The notes below the pieces were generated by a model that had not been told where the DNA came from, searched no databases, and saw nothing but the letters and a program-made list of their open reading frames with translations. Source: Metabacillus arenae (GTDB lineage Bacteria > Bacillota > Bacilli > Bacillales > Bacillaceae). From it: 64,000 nucleotides of DNA. The stretch is taken from positions 1-64,000 of the forward strand of contig NZ_JACXAI010000027.1 of assembly GCF_014773385.1 (NCBI RefSeq), written 5' to 3'. A program made the position numbers and the translations under genes. This document shows, in pieces, positions 8,702 through 17,090 of this stretch (its first letter is position 1; every line of letters starts with the position of its first letter).

Positions 8702-8727
8702 GCCCTCTTTTTTAGAGGGATTTTTTT
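8702..8727 (+). terminator. Intrinsic terminator after the CNNM gene
   Basis: CCCTCT pairs with AGAGGG across a short T-rich loop and is followed by seven T residues directly after the stop codon. Confidence 0.8.
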
Positions 8728-8914
8728 ATTTTAGCCAGTATTAATGACCTAAAAACGTGAAAGTGCAAGGACTTTGTTCAGCACATGTCGCTATGCCTAG
8801 CGTTTCACACAAAAATTGTGCAATTTAAATGATTTAATACTTTATTTAGCTTAAACTTTGATCCTAGAACGATAATAAACACTATTTTCTCTTGGTGAGC
8901 CGACTAATGTTCAA

Positions 8915-9014
8915 ATTTATCTTCGAAATCTGAAATATAATCTTCGATTTTTTAATTTTATCTTCGAATTCGGCTGATTTATCTTCGAAAATTTCAATTT
9001 ATCGATTATTCGAC
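8915..9014. repeat. 20-bp-step degenerate repeat array, TTATCTTCGA family
   Basis: ATCTTCGA or a close variant begins at 8919, 8940, 8960, 8981 and 9001, a step of 20 to 21 bp. Flanking bases of each unit are T/A-rich and vary. The last unit is a variant, TTATCGATTATTCGACAAAA. A second array of the same family is at 61661-61800 and ends in almost the same variant unit. No reading frame runs through it. Confidence 0.8.
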
Positions 9015-9087
9015 AAAAGTTGACACATACTAATAAGTGTACGCATATTAATCCTTTAATTAACTTAAACTTTCAAAATTTCTATTT

Positions 9088-9112
9088 AAAAAAGGACCCA
9101 ATCCAGGTCCTC
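9088..9112 (-). terminator. Intrinsic terminator of the copCD operon
   Basis: On the minus strand AGGACC pairs with GGTCCT and is followed by six T residues, beginning two bases after the CopD stop codon. Confidence 0.75.
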
Positions 9113-9113
9113 T

Positions 9114-10190
9114 TCACACAGTGATATTCAGCATAATTCCCAAATAAAAAGCGATCATAAAACAAATCCCGAATAAAAGAGCGATACTTGCCTTTGTTTT
9201 TTTATAAAAGCTGACAAAAAGTAAGGCAAAGAAAAAGATCGCCATAATACCAACTAAAATTCCTTGCAGGCTAGGTGAAAATTGAATTTGAAAAGGTGCA
9301 GTTATTTCTTTGCCAATAAGCGATACTACCCAGCTTGCAGCCCCGTCAGATTGTATCGTAAAGTTTACTTGGTGCGGCGGCTGAAGTGTGCCCATAATTC
9401 CTGTAAAGAAGAAGGCAAACATTAAAAATATCGTTTCCGCTTGGATCCATTGCTGCGGCTCGAAATCTTCGTTTTCTTTTATCTTCTTTGCAAGTATTCC
9501 ATTTATAATCGCAAATGCTAGAATTGGGATAATGCTAATGTGCTTAAGCAATAGCATCTGACCATATGTTAATGCCCAGCTATTCGCATAATCTCGAAAA
9601 TCCACCATCAGCGACATTACGGTAAGACCGCTTGCCGTTAATAATAGCAAGCAGCCGATTGCGAGTGGAGTAAACCATTTTAGAAACGCACCCCACACCT
9701 TTACCTCTTTGGCAATCCATCCAACATGCAGTAGAATTCCTGTCCACAATGTGACCGCAAAGAAGTGAACAGAGTGGGATATAAAACCCGGCCAAAAGGC
9801 CAAAGACGCACCATGACTTGCATACCCCACCGCTAATATCATCAGTAGAATGAGAAAGGCCTGAATATATTTTGACCCTTCAACATAAATGGTCATCCAG
9901 AGCAAGGTTGCCATAAATCCAATGAAAATCCAAGAAATCCCCACTTCAAATTGTGTAAAAAGAGAAAGAGTTTCTACTCCAAATCCGTCCCCAAAATAGA
10001 AGACAACCTGAAGAGCCGGCGGCAATGAAAACACAATAATCCCGAGAGCTGCTAGAAGCAGCACCGGTTTTGGAATTTTAGTAACTGGCTTTTTGGATTT
10101 AGGGACAAATTGCAAAGCAACATGCCCTGTTAAAAAAGAAAAAAGGACATACGTAATAAATTCTGTTAATGGAATAATTGATTCTATCAT
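9114..10190 (-). CDS. CopD-domain copper transport membrane protein
   Basis: The 358-residue integral membrane protein has about nine hydrophobic segments. Histidines lie at membrane positions typical of CopD: GYASHGASLAFW, ISHSVHFFAVTLWTGILLHVGW and LLKHISIIPI. CopD proteins, and the C-terminal half of the fused YcnJ of B. subtilis, are thought to move copper across the membrane with CopC. Here the two halves are separate genes that abut with no gap (CopC stop 10191, CopD start 10190), so translation is probably coupled. The operon ends at a terminator two bases downstream. Copper as substrate is inferred from the family. Confidence 0.85.
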   Translation of the reverse strand: MIESIIPLTEFITYVLFSFLTGHVALQFVPKSKKPVTKIPKPVLLLAALGIIVFSLPPALQVVFYFGDGFGVETLSLFTQFEVGISWIFIGFMATLLWMTIYVEGSKYIQAFLILLMILAVGYASHGASLAFWPGFISHSVHFFAVTLWTGILLHVGWIAKEVKVWGAFLKWFTPLAIGCLLLLTASGLTVMSLMVDFRDYANSWALTYGQMLLLKHISIIPILAFAIINGILAKKIKENEDFEPQQWIQAETIFLMFAFFFTGIMGTLQPPHQVNFTIQSDGAASWVVSLIGKEITAPFQIQFSPSLQGILVGIMAIFFFALLFVSFYKKTKASIALLFGICFMIAFYLGIMLNITV

Positions 10191-10769
10191 CTATTTCTTC
10201 CTTTTAATTAAAACTCCTGCTCCAGCAATTAATACGATAGCTAGAACAATAATTAAAACTGTCGTAAAAAGAGAAGATTGTCCTTCATTCTCGTTAGATT
10301 CTTCTTCATTTTCCAAATCGGTTTCCGGCTGTTCCTCTGCTGTTTCATCGGACCCTTCTGCCCGATTTTCATTCTCTGTAGTTTGTTTTTCCTCTTTCTT
10401 AGCAGTTTCTTCCTCTTCCTGCTTAGTTTCTACTGAGAAAGTCAGCTGTCCTTCTATCGGATGACCGTCCTCGCCTACAATATTCCAATTTACTACATAT
10501 GAGCCATTTTCAAGAGGCTTATCTAGCGATCCTGTCATTTCATTATTTTCAACATTCATTTCACTTAACTGGACTTCATTCCCATCTCTTGTCACCGTCA
10601 TTTTACTTAACTCTTCAATTGGTGTACCAAAAGTAAGAACGATTTCATTTAATTTCTCTTTAACGACCTGTCCCTCTTTGGGATTTGATGTTTCCAAATG
10701 TGTATGAGCACTAGTAACAGCAGGAACCATAAGAAAGATTGCTGTTAGCATTACAATAATATTTTTCAT
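10191..10769 (-). CDS. CopC-domain copper-binding surface protein
   Basis: This 192-residue protein has a signal peptide ending near VTSAHTH. A CopC beta-sandwich domain follows, with the first copper-ligand His at the mature N terminus (HTHLETSNP) and a second Asp/His pair in GEDGHPIEGQ. Then come a 55-residue Glu/Thr/Lys-rich low-complexity spacer and a C-terminal TM helix with a KRKK stop-transfer end, so it is anchored outside the membrane. The ATG at 10769 has GGGAG upstream. It heads a two-gene operon with CopD. Copper responsiveness is inferred; no CsoR box was identified. Confidence 0.88.
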   Translation of the reverse strand: MKNIIVMLTAIFLMVPAVTSAHTHLETSNPKEGQVVKEKLNEIVLTFGTPIEELSKMTVTRDGNEVQLSEMNVENNEMTGSLDKPLENGSYVVNWNIVGEDGHPIEGQLTFSVETKQEEEETAKKEEKQTTENENRAEGSDETAEEQPETDLENEEESNENEGQSSLFTTVLIIVLAIVLIAGAGVLIKRKK

Positions 10770-10991
10770 ATTAAAAACTCCCTTCATAATCCATCATATC
10801 ACCTTGCTAAAACAATTTTGCTTGTAATTCTAACAATTCTATGAAGGAAAACCATATCACTTCAGTATAGTATATATCATTCCCACCAGAAATTAGTATA
10901 ATAATATAGGATGTTTCATTTTTCTCTCATTGGATGAATAGCTTCTCTATTTCCTTAATAGTATTAAGAAACCAAACGAGGAGGTGTATGT

Positions 10992-11570
10992 ATGGAAGCT
11001 ATATGGTATTTACTCGCCTATGGCTTAGGCTCAATTTCTTTTGCAGTTATTGTTAGTCATCACTTTCACAAAACCGATATCCGTACTCTAGGAAGCTTCA
11101 ACCCAGGAGCAACCAATACTTATAACACATTGGGCAAGAAAGCAGGCTTGATGGTTTTACTTGGTGACCTTTTAAAAGGAAGCATTGCCTTGCTTTTACC
11201 GCTTTATTTCCAGGCAGATGTAAATCTTCTATATGTAGGCGCATTTGCCGTTATTGGTCATTGCTTTCCAGTTTGGTGGGGATTTCGCGGGGGAAAAGCT
11301 GTCGCTACCACTGCAGGGGTTTTGCTTGTTTATAACCCGCTGTTGGCTTTATTCACTTATTTAGGAGCCACTTTAGTCGTCTTGCTGACAAAATATGTAT
11401 TTATGGGATCCATTTCTATCGGTATTATTCTATTTTTTTACTCTTTACTATTAGGTGAGTATGAATTATTCTTTGGTATCTTTATCATTCTTCTACTGTT
11501 TTTACACCGTTCTAATATTCGGAACTTCAAGAACGGATTAGAGCCGAGGATTACTAAAAACAAGAAATGA
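10992..11570 (+). CDS. plsY: PlsY-type acyl-phosphate:glycerol-3-phosphate acyltransferase
   Basis: The 192-residue protein has five hydrophobic segments and the three PlsY motifs: GSFNPGATNTYNTLGKKAG near residue 34, GHCFPVWWGFRGGKAVATTA near residue 89, and HRSNIRNFKNGLEPRI at the C terminus. PlsY transfers an acyl group from acyl phosphate to glycerol-3-phosphate, the first step of phospholipid synthesis. In motif 1 the usual GSGNPGATN is GSFNPGATN, and several Bacilli carry more than one copy, so this may be a paralogue. GAGGAGGTG lies 6 bases before the ATG. A strong terminator follows. Confidence 0.85.
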   Translation: MEAIWYLLAYGLGSISFAVIVSHHFHKTDIRTLGSFNPGATNTYNTLGKKAGLMVLLGDLLKGSIALLLPLYFQADVNLLYVGAFAVIGHCFPVWWGFRGGKAVATTAGVLLVYNPLLALFTYLGATLVVLLTKYVFMGSISIGIILFFYSLLLGEYELFFGIFIILLLFLHRSNIRNFKNGLEPRITKNKK

Positions 11571-11576
11571 ATAATG

Positions 11577-11612
11577 AAGAGCTGATCTTTTTTGATTAGC
11601 TCTTTTTTTCCT
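11577..11612 (+). terminator. Intrinsic terminator after plsY
   Basis: AAGAGCTGATC pairs with GATTAGCTCTT and is followed by a run of seven T residues, starting a few bases after the stop codon. Confidence 0.85.
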
Positions 11613-11655
11613 TACAAATAAAAATTCGACCTTTTATAGTCTCTTATTTCAAATT

Positions 11656-12387
11656 CTATGAATCACATTTTTTCTTGCCTAGAGAGAATCCATCAAATAA
11701 GCGCCCGCCGTATGGCTCCAAGATCTTATCTATTAATTGAACTACCTGGCGCTTCTCCCCTGTTTTATAATATAGATTAAAAGCATCTACGTACTCTTCA
11801 GTAAACTCCTCATCAAATTGCTTCAAAGCACTAATAATCCACTTCGAGGCACCTATCCAATGACGATTCGTTCTTAAAACAAATTCGTGGACAAGCTCAG
11901 CTAACGTGTTTGCAATAAATATTTCTTCTGCGCGATTATTACATCCCAAAAAATCATCAAGTGCATCCGTAATAAAATATCGTTTTGTACGTATTATTTC
12001 CTCTGACCATTCTTCAGGCCCTTTCTCCAATATACTTTTCGCCTCTTGCTTAATAGAATTTAAGATTCCTTCATCTTTCAAAATAATCCCTTCTGAGATC
12101 ATTTTTGGCATAGAAGGCTTTGCAGCTTTGCAATCCATTTCGAAAAAATGTTTATATGAAGTGAGATTATGGACAAAAACCTCTATCGCCCATCCAAAAT
12201 CAATCATTGCCTCTCGATAAGATGAAGGAAATCTTTTATCAAAAATAACTATATCAAGATCAGAGGTTTCTGTTTCCTCATCTCTGACAATACTCCCGGC
12301 TAAAATGGCTCCTTGACAATCTGGAAAATATTTCTTAACAAATTGTACTGCCGCCTCTTTGGGTTTCATTCTTTTTAACTTAGTCAT
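11656..12387 (-). CDS. Nucleotidyltransferase-domain protein
   Basis: The protein of 243 residues has the polymerase-beta-type nucleotidyltransferase signature near residues 30-50: GS followed by the SDLDIVIFD aspartates. A mostly helical C-terminal half follows, as in aminoglycoside/lincosamide-type nucleotidyltransferases and the DUF4037-like group. The substrate cannot be read from the sequence; antibiotic modification, tRNA or a regulatory protein are all possible. The start at ATG 12387 is chosen because AGAGGTGA lies upstream; an in-frame GTG three codons earlier overlaps that site. It is convergent with plsY and divergent from the FAD oxidoreductase. Confidence 0.75.
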   Translation of the reverse strand: MTKLKRMKPKEAAVQFVKKYFPDCQGAILAGSIVRDEETETSDLDIVIFDKRFPSSYREAMIDFGWAIEVFVHNLTSYKHFFEMDCKAAKPSMPKMISEGIILKDEGILNSIKQEAKSILEKGPEEWSEEIIRTKRYFITDALDDFLGCNNRAEEIFIANTLAELVHEFVLRTNRHWIGASKWIISALKQFDEEFTEEYVDAFNLYYKTGEKRQVVQLIDKILEPYGGRLFDGFSLGKKKCDS

Positions 12388-12585
12388 TACTATCACCTCT
12401 GAAAACGTTGATTTGATCTTGATTATTTCTTATTAATTATTCTGAAGCAATTTCAAGTTAATTACTACCAACTGTTTCCCCTCAAAAAAGATTTCATTCA
12501 TTATCTTCTGCTTTTACTATAAGATTTCCTTTTTCAATGACTGTCAAAGTTAATGCCACTCATTGAATAACTGTTAATTTTTTTG

Positions 12586-12640
12586 TTGACTTTTTATATC
12601 ATGCAATTTATTCTATTGATGAGTGAATGGTTCATTCATT
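12586..12640 (+). promoter_or_regulatory. Promoter and TetR-like operator of the FAD oxidoreductase operon
   Basis: TTGACT (12586-12591), 17 bp, TATTCT (12609-12614) forms a sigma-A promoter. An inverted repeat, AGTGAATG (12622-12629), three bases, CATTCATT (12633-12640), covers the expected start of transcription. A TetR-type regulator is encoded in the same operon, so it is the likely ligand. Confidence 0.6.
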
Positions 12641-12711
12641 TATGAATAATTTCATTACAAGCTCATTTTTTATCACCATTTTGAATGAATAAATTATTGG
12701 GGGCGAAAGGT

Positions 12712-14202
12712 ATGAAAACAGGGGAAACATTAACAAACAGGAGTTGGGAAAGAGCAATTGTGATTGGTGGAGGAATGGCTGGATTATTTTCTGCAAGAGT
12801 GCTTTCTGAATACTATGAAGAAGTACTTATCGTAGAAAAAGATGATTTACCTGAAAAACCCGATAACCGTGCTGGCACTCCACAAGCTCATCACCCACAT
12901 CGTTTCACACCTCGTGGTAAGATGATTATGGAACGATTCTTCCCGGAATTTAGTGATGAATTATTGTCTTACGGCGCTCCATCGACACTGAACAAAATGA
13001 TTCATCAGACCAATCCATATGGAAGTCTTGAAATGCCCAACACCGAAAATGATGTAACATTCAGCCGAGCATTGCTTGAGTGGGGCTGTCGTCAGCGCGT
13101 GAAAGGGATTACGAATGTTCGCTTTCTTACAAAGATCGACGTAAGCGGTTTGCTCATGACATCAGATCAGACAGCTGTAACAGGTGTTCATATACGAGAA
13201 CGCGGACAATTAGATCAGCAGAAAACACTGACAGCAGACATAGTGATTGATACGAGCGGACGTTCCTCTAAACTGGTAAAATGGCTTCAGCACCTTGGGT
13301 TCGATATACCAAATCCAGATATCCTTAAAGTTTCACTTGGGTATAGTACTCGGCATTATAAGATCCCTTCAAATTTACCAGTAAAATGGGATGCCATTCG
13401 AATTGCAGGAGATCCTTCTAAAAAGACTTTAACTGCGGTATTTTCTGTAATTGAAAATAACATAGCAGAAATTGTGCTTTATAGTCCTGGAGGGCATTAT
13501 CCTACCACGAACGCTGATGAATATGAACAGGAGGTCGAAAGCCTTGCTAATCCGTTAATTGCAGAAGTGCTGCAAGAGCTTGAACCCATTACAGCTCCTC
13601 GAGGTTATAGAGTTTCAGAATTATTCCGTCATCACTTTGAAGAAATGGAGCAATGGCCATCTGGATTGTTGGTTTTAGGAGATGCTTTCTGTAATTTTGA
13701 TCCGATTTTTGGTCAAGGAATTACAATGGCTGCAATCGAGGCAGAAATGTTAGAAATCTGCTTGCGTGAACAACGGGACCTTCCAAAACCTAATTTTGAA
13801 AGAAACGTCCTCCAAAAAATGAATGAAATTGTTGAACCCGCCTGGTGGTTGAATTGTGCTGCGGATCTGCCATGGCAGGGCGTAGAATATGCAGGTAAAC
13901 CGTTGAAAGGAATTGAATTTGCCCAAAAATACTTTGATTTGTATATTAAACATGCCACGACTAAACGTAATTTTGAACGATATGGTTTGTATTGGGCGGT
14001 GAATACATTATTTTTACCACTGGATAAAATAATGAATTCACAAATGGTAGCTGACATTCTTGCATCTGAAGCATCATCTGAAGGAAAAGAATTGCTCAGT
14101 GAACTATCAAAAGGATGTGGTCAGACACTTGAAGAACAATTGTCACAGATTATACCTTCCTTTTCCTCAACAGCTTATGAACATTTGATTGCTCAAAAAT
14201 AA
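12712..14202 (+). CDS. FAD-dependent oxidoreductase (hydroxylase-like)
   Basis: The 496-residue flavoprotein has an N-terminal Rossmann motif, VIGGGMAGLFSARVL, near residues 17-31 and VEKDDLPEKPDNRAGTPQ just after it. The second FAD motif is GLLVLGDAFCNFDPIFGQGI near residue 315. This matches class A flavoprotein monooxygenases (PHBH fold, geranylgeranyl-reductase-like). Substrates are typically hydrophobic or aromatic compounds; none can be assigned. ATG 12712 follows GGGGGCGAAAGG; ATG 12685 is an alternative without a good site. It is followed by a TetR regulator gene in the same direction, 28 bases away, so expression is probably induced by a substrate-like molecule. Confidence 0.85.
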   Translation: MKTGETLTNRSWERAIVIGGGMAGLFSARVLSEYYEEVLIVEKDDLPEKPDNRAGTPQAHHPHRFTPRGKMIMERFFPEFSDELLSYGAPSTLNKMIHQTNPYGSLEMPNTENDVTFSRALLEWGCRQRVKGITNVRFLTKIDVSGLLMTSDQTAVTGVHIRERGQLDQQKTLTADIVIDTSGRSSKLVKWLQHLGFDIPNPDILKVSLGYSTRHYKIPSNLPVKWDAIRIAGDPSKKTLTAVFSVIENNIAEIVLYSPGGHYPTTNADEYEQEVESLANPLIAEVLQELEPITAPRGYRVSELFRHHFEEMEQWPSGLLVLGDAFCNFDPIFGQGITMAAIEAEMLEICLREQRDLPKPNFERNVLQKMNEIVEPAWWLNCAADLPWQGVEYAGKPLKGIEFAQKYFDLYIKHATTKRNFERYGLYWAVNTLFLPLDKIMNSQMVADILASEASSEGKELLSELSKGCGQTLEEQLSQIIPSFSSTAYEHLIAQK

Positions 14203-14230
14203 CAACAATAATCGTAGGAGTGAACCAACA

Positions 14231-14830
14231 TTGTCACCTTTAAACGAAGAACAGTTGCAGCAAATTCGTGATGAACGAAAAGAACAAATTATGGACGCGG
14301 CCCTTAAGGTCTTCGCCAGGCGAGGGATTATTGGTACGAAAATGAGCATGATCGCCAATGAAGCTGGAATTAGTGCTGGGCTTTTGTACCGCTATTTCAA
14401 ATCTAAAGATGAACTATTTATTACGCTCGTTCAGCAGGCAGTAGACGAATCAATTACCGGTATTAAGAGCATCTATGAACTACCTGGTTCTCCATTAGAT
14501 AAAATAAGAACGTTGACTGGTGAGATACTTGATGAAGGCTCTCTGCTTTATTTCATGTTGATGCATCACGCCCGTACGTCAGACGAAGTACCGGAGACAG
14601 CTAAAAAGCTTATTGGAAAGAATTCAATGAAAACTTACATCGACATATTGGAACCATTATTCATAGAAGGACAGAAGAAAGGTGAACTTGCTGAGGGCAA
14701 TCCTAGCGAATTGATTTCATGCTATTTATCTGTTCTTTCCGGGCTAATGACGTTGAATATTCACGGAGATGAAAATTACCAGATGCCAGAAGTCGATTTA
14801 TTATTGAGAATTGTAACGAGGCAAACTTAA
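14231..14830 (+). CDS. TetR/AcrR-family transcriptional repressor
   Basis: This 199-residue regulator has a TetR helix-turn-helix at about residues 15-60 (IMDAALKVFARRGIIGTKMS, then EAGISAGLLYRYFKSKDELF) and a helical ligand-binding domain. The start is TTG 14231, ten bases after TAGGAG. A longer in-frame start overlaps the upstream gene and lacks a site. Its position behind the FAD oxidoreductase and the inverted repeat over that operon's promoter suggest autoregulation of both genes. The ligand is unknown. Confidence 0.88.
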   Translation: MSPLNEEQLQQIRDERKEQIMDAALKVFARRGIIGTKMSMIANEAGISAGLLYRYFKSKDELFITLVQQAVDESITGIKSIYELPGSPLDKIRTLTGEILDEGSLLYFMLMHHARTSDEVPETAKKLIGKNSMKTYIDILEPLFIEGQKKGELAEGNPSELISCYLSVLSGLMTLNIHGDENYQMPEVDLLLRIVTRQT

Positions 14831-14868
14831 TTTAAAAATGAAAGCAATCGGTAAATCGCCGGTTGATT

Positions 14869-15075
14869 TCATTTTTCAAAGGGATCTGCTTTGTTTATAG
14901 TAACAATCACTTTGGAAAGAGCTTTTTCCCAAATAAACTGATGATTTTTATTTATTAAGTACTCCACATTCGGGATGACAAAATCAGCTAGCTTTTGCAG
15001 TTCTTCTTCAGAGCCGACACCTGATAGTACTCCTATTGCATAGCCTGCCTCATTGTTTTTAGCGGTTTTTTTCAA
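14869..15075 (-). pseudogene. HAD-superfamily phosphatase, C-terminal fragment
   Basis: The 68 codons encode only the last part of a HAD phosphatase: the segment AKNNEAGYAIGVLSGVGSEE and the following LADFVIPNVEYL match the end of phosphoglycolate-phosphatase-like proteins. The nucleophile and the Thr/Lys motifs are absent. Upstream in frame there is a stop, and the only start is TTG. It is a remnant, and lies beside other fragments. Confidence 0.65.
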
Positions 15076-15223
15076 AATCTATCCCCATTTCCTTTTGCAT
15101 GAGCTCTCCCCATGTCTTAACTCCCGGCTGTTTTTTTCCGTAATAAACAGAGTTCGTAAATGCCAACAGCTCCCCATCTAAAGAGCAAACCTCTAAACGA
15201 AGCCATGAAGAAAGATGAGGAAT
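15059..15223 (-). pseudogene. Unidentified protein tail
   Basis: A minus-strand frame of 54 codons reads like real protein (for example SLDGELLAFTNSVYYGKKQ and KTWGELMQKEMGIDFEK) but has no start codon with a site and ends at 15059, overlapping the HAD fragment in another frame. I do not recognise the family. It is probably the end of a deleted gene. Confidence 0.35.
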
Positions 15224-15420
15224 TTAGCGCAGAAGATTTTGTTCCGACATTTTTACAATTAGGGAAATTAAATGAGAAACTATATGGGTTGCCTGTTTAT
15301 CGAACTACTCAAGTTATGAGAGCAGGTAACATAAACAGTACGATTATCGGAACTATACTTGCTCTTCGACAATACAAACCGCCTCCCAACCCAAATAACT
15401 ACACTTTTCAAAATAAATAA
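15160..15420 (+). pseudogene. ABC solute-binding protein fragment
   Basis: The segment AEDFVPTFLQLG, then LYGLPVYRTTQVM resembles the middle of sugar or glycerol-phosphate type-1 binding proteins, where such a stretch precedes the YYNKDLF motif. After about residue 55 the similarity stops and the frame runs into unrelated sequence. No signal peptide, lipobox or ribosome binding site is present. It may be what is left of a transporter once governed by the nearby DeoR regulator. Confidence 0.45.
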
Positions 15421-15424
15421 CATC

Positions 15425-15505
15425 ATTTCCACACAATAATACATAATTATTGTTAATTAATTGTTAATACACAGTAAATATTTGTGTGTTAATTGTTAAA
15501 AAACA
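15425..15505. promoter_or_regulatory. Repeated TTAATTGTTAA / TTTGTGTG elements
   Basis: ATTGTTAAT occurs twice in tandem around 15450-15465 and again inside TTAATTGTTAA near 15488. TACACAG and TTTGTGTG form an inverted pair between them. Related TGTGTGTA and AACACATC words lie upstream of the DeoR gene, so these may be its operators left after gene loss. Confidence 0.35.
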
Positions 15506-15664
15506 ACTTTCCACCTATTTTTACAACATAAAGAACAAAAGCCTATGACTTAGATCGTTAGGCACAGGTTATGGAAAATCTTCTCCAAATAATTAACTTA
15601 AATTGAGCTAACAAAAAAAGAGAGGAAAAGCAATCATAGCCTTCCTCTCAGGAATAATATCCGT

Positions 15665-16429
15665 TTATTCATTTACAATTTCAATTCCTTCTTTTGTATA
15701 CTTTTCAAATACCTTATCTAGTAACTTTGAATCGGAGATAATCCGGTCAATTCTATCGAAACTACAAACCTTTAAGAGTGAAGTTACATCAAATTTGCTG
15801 CTGTCTGCTAGAACAATACAGTTTCTAGAGTTCTCCAGCATTTTCATTTTCACTTGGTATTCTCCAATTCCGTAATCAGTCAATCCTTCCGATAATGAGA
15901 TACCGCTGACACTCATAAAAAATGTATCAATATGAAAGCCTTTAATAAAGTCTACTGCCATATGTCCTACCATGCACAATTCTTCATTCCGAAGGACACC
16001 ACCAGGCATAATAATGGTGTAATTAGGCATCTCAGCAAGTTCATTTGCAATGATTAATGAATTTGTTAAGATTGTAAGCCGATGAAACTTCTCCTTTAAA
16101 CATCTGGCAAACTCAGTATTCGTCGTACTAACATCTAAGGCAATGGATTGCCCTTCTGAAACATAGCGTGCAGCAATGTGGGCAATCTCAATCTTTTCAT
16201 TGATGTTTTTTGTTTCCCGAAAAGTAAAGTTCATTTCTTTACTGTTTACATCATCTAATACCGCCCCTCCACGCACCCTTCGCAAATAGCCTTCCTTCTC
16301 TAAATACTCCAAGTCTCTCCGTACAGTTTCAGTAGAAACCTCAAACATTTTTGTAGCAGAAGAAACTTTTAACGATTTATTTTTCCTTAACAGCTCCATA
16401 ATTTTTTCATGACGATCGTGCGCTAACAT
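15665..16429 (-). CDS. DeoR-family transcriptional regulator
   Basis: The 254-residue protein has the DeoR N-terminal helix-turn-helix (KVSSATKMFEVSTETVRRDL, then RRVRGGAV) and the C-terminal sugar-phosphate-sensing (DeoRC) domain with the conserved D-x-STTN in SIALDVSTTNTEF, ILTNSL and LADSSKFD. DeoR regulators usually repress sugar uptake and catabolism genes until a sugar phosphate binds. The start at ATG 16429 has GGTGA five bases upstream. Its flanks now hold only fragments of a binding protein and a HAD phosphatase, so its original target may be lost. Confidence 0.88.
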   Translation of the reverse strand: MLAHDRHEKIMELLRKNKSLKVSSATKMFEVSTETVRRDLEYLEKEGYLRRVRGGAVLDDVNSKEMNFTFRETKNINEKIEIAHIAARYVSEGQSIALDVSTTNTEFARCLKEKFHRLTILTNSLIIANELAEMPNYTIIMPGGVLRNEELCMVGHMAVDFIKGFHIDTFFMSVSGISLSEGLTDYGIGEYQVKMKMLENSRNCIVLADSSKFDVTSLLKVCSFDRIDRIISDSKLLDKVFEKYTKEGIEIVNE

Positions 16430-16441
16430 TACTTTCACCAA

Positions 16442-16767
16442 CTTTATTAATGTGTGTATTTTACAAATAACACATCTTTACACATTATCACAAGTGATTT
16501 TAGAGGGAAAATTAAAAATGTTTTATCTTAATAACGTTTTATTCTATTTTAGTTATCAAATAAACCATCTAGCCTTTACTATTTTTCATCCATAAAATAA
16601 CTTTTAAAAACCTTCTTAAAGATCGTTCGATATTTTCATCAGGAGGGGGGTGCTGCTTCCTTTCAGCGGGTCCATGTTTTCCAGAAAATGCATTATAGTG
16701 GCTTTACAGTAAAATAAAGTGTAAAATTACACTAATAGTGAAAAAGTTTTTTAGAAAGGAGAAACAA
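16442..16767. promoter_or_regulatory. Intergenic region with GTGTAAAATTACAC palindrome
   Basis: GTGTAAAATTACAC at 16719-16732 is a 14-bp perfect inverted repeat ahead of the small membrane protein gene, a likely operator. Nearer the DeoR gene lie TGTGTGTATTTTACA and AACACATC words that may serve autoregulation. No gene was seen in the remainder. Confidence 0.4.
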
Positions 16768-16998
16768 ATGAACTTTTTAGCTTTTACTATGCAACTTGCT
16801 GTTAGTCTAATTGGGTTTTTATGTTTTTCATTTTTAGCTGGTATTGTAGGAAGCTACGCAATCGAGTTCAAGAAAAACCCCACTATCATTGATAAAGCGG
16901 CTTACGCGTTCAATTTTTCTTCCTATCCTTATATAGCATGTGGGTTTTTGATATGGACGTTCATTATAATTGTCCTGTTCTTGAAGCTAAAAAAGTAG
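16768..16998 (+). CDS. Small two-TM membrane protein
   Basis: The 76-residue product has two strongly hydrophobic helices (about residues 4-32 and 52-73) separated by a short loop with KKNPTIIDKAAYAF, and a basic end (LKLKK). I do not recognise the family. The start at ATG 16768 is chosen for AAAGGAG upstream; an in-frame GTG at 16738 has no site. A 14-bp palindrome lies 36 bp before the start, so it is probably regulated. Confidence 0.65.
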   Translation: MNFLAFTMQLAVSLIGFLCFSFLAGIVGSYAIEFKKNPTIIDKAAYAFNFSSYPYIACGFLIWTFIIIVLFLKLKK

Positions 16999-17090
16999 AG
17001 CTAAGTTCCATCTGGGGGGTTTTCTCATCTTCACTGATAGTTAGCCTGATACTCACAGGCTGCGGGTCACACTATCAAAGACATCAAGCC

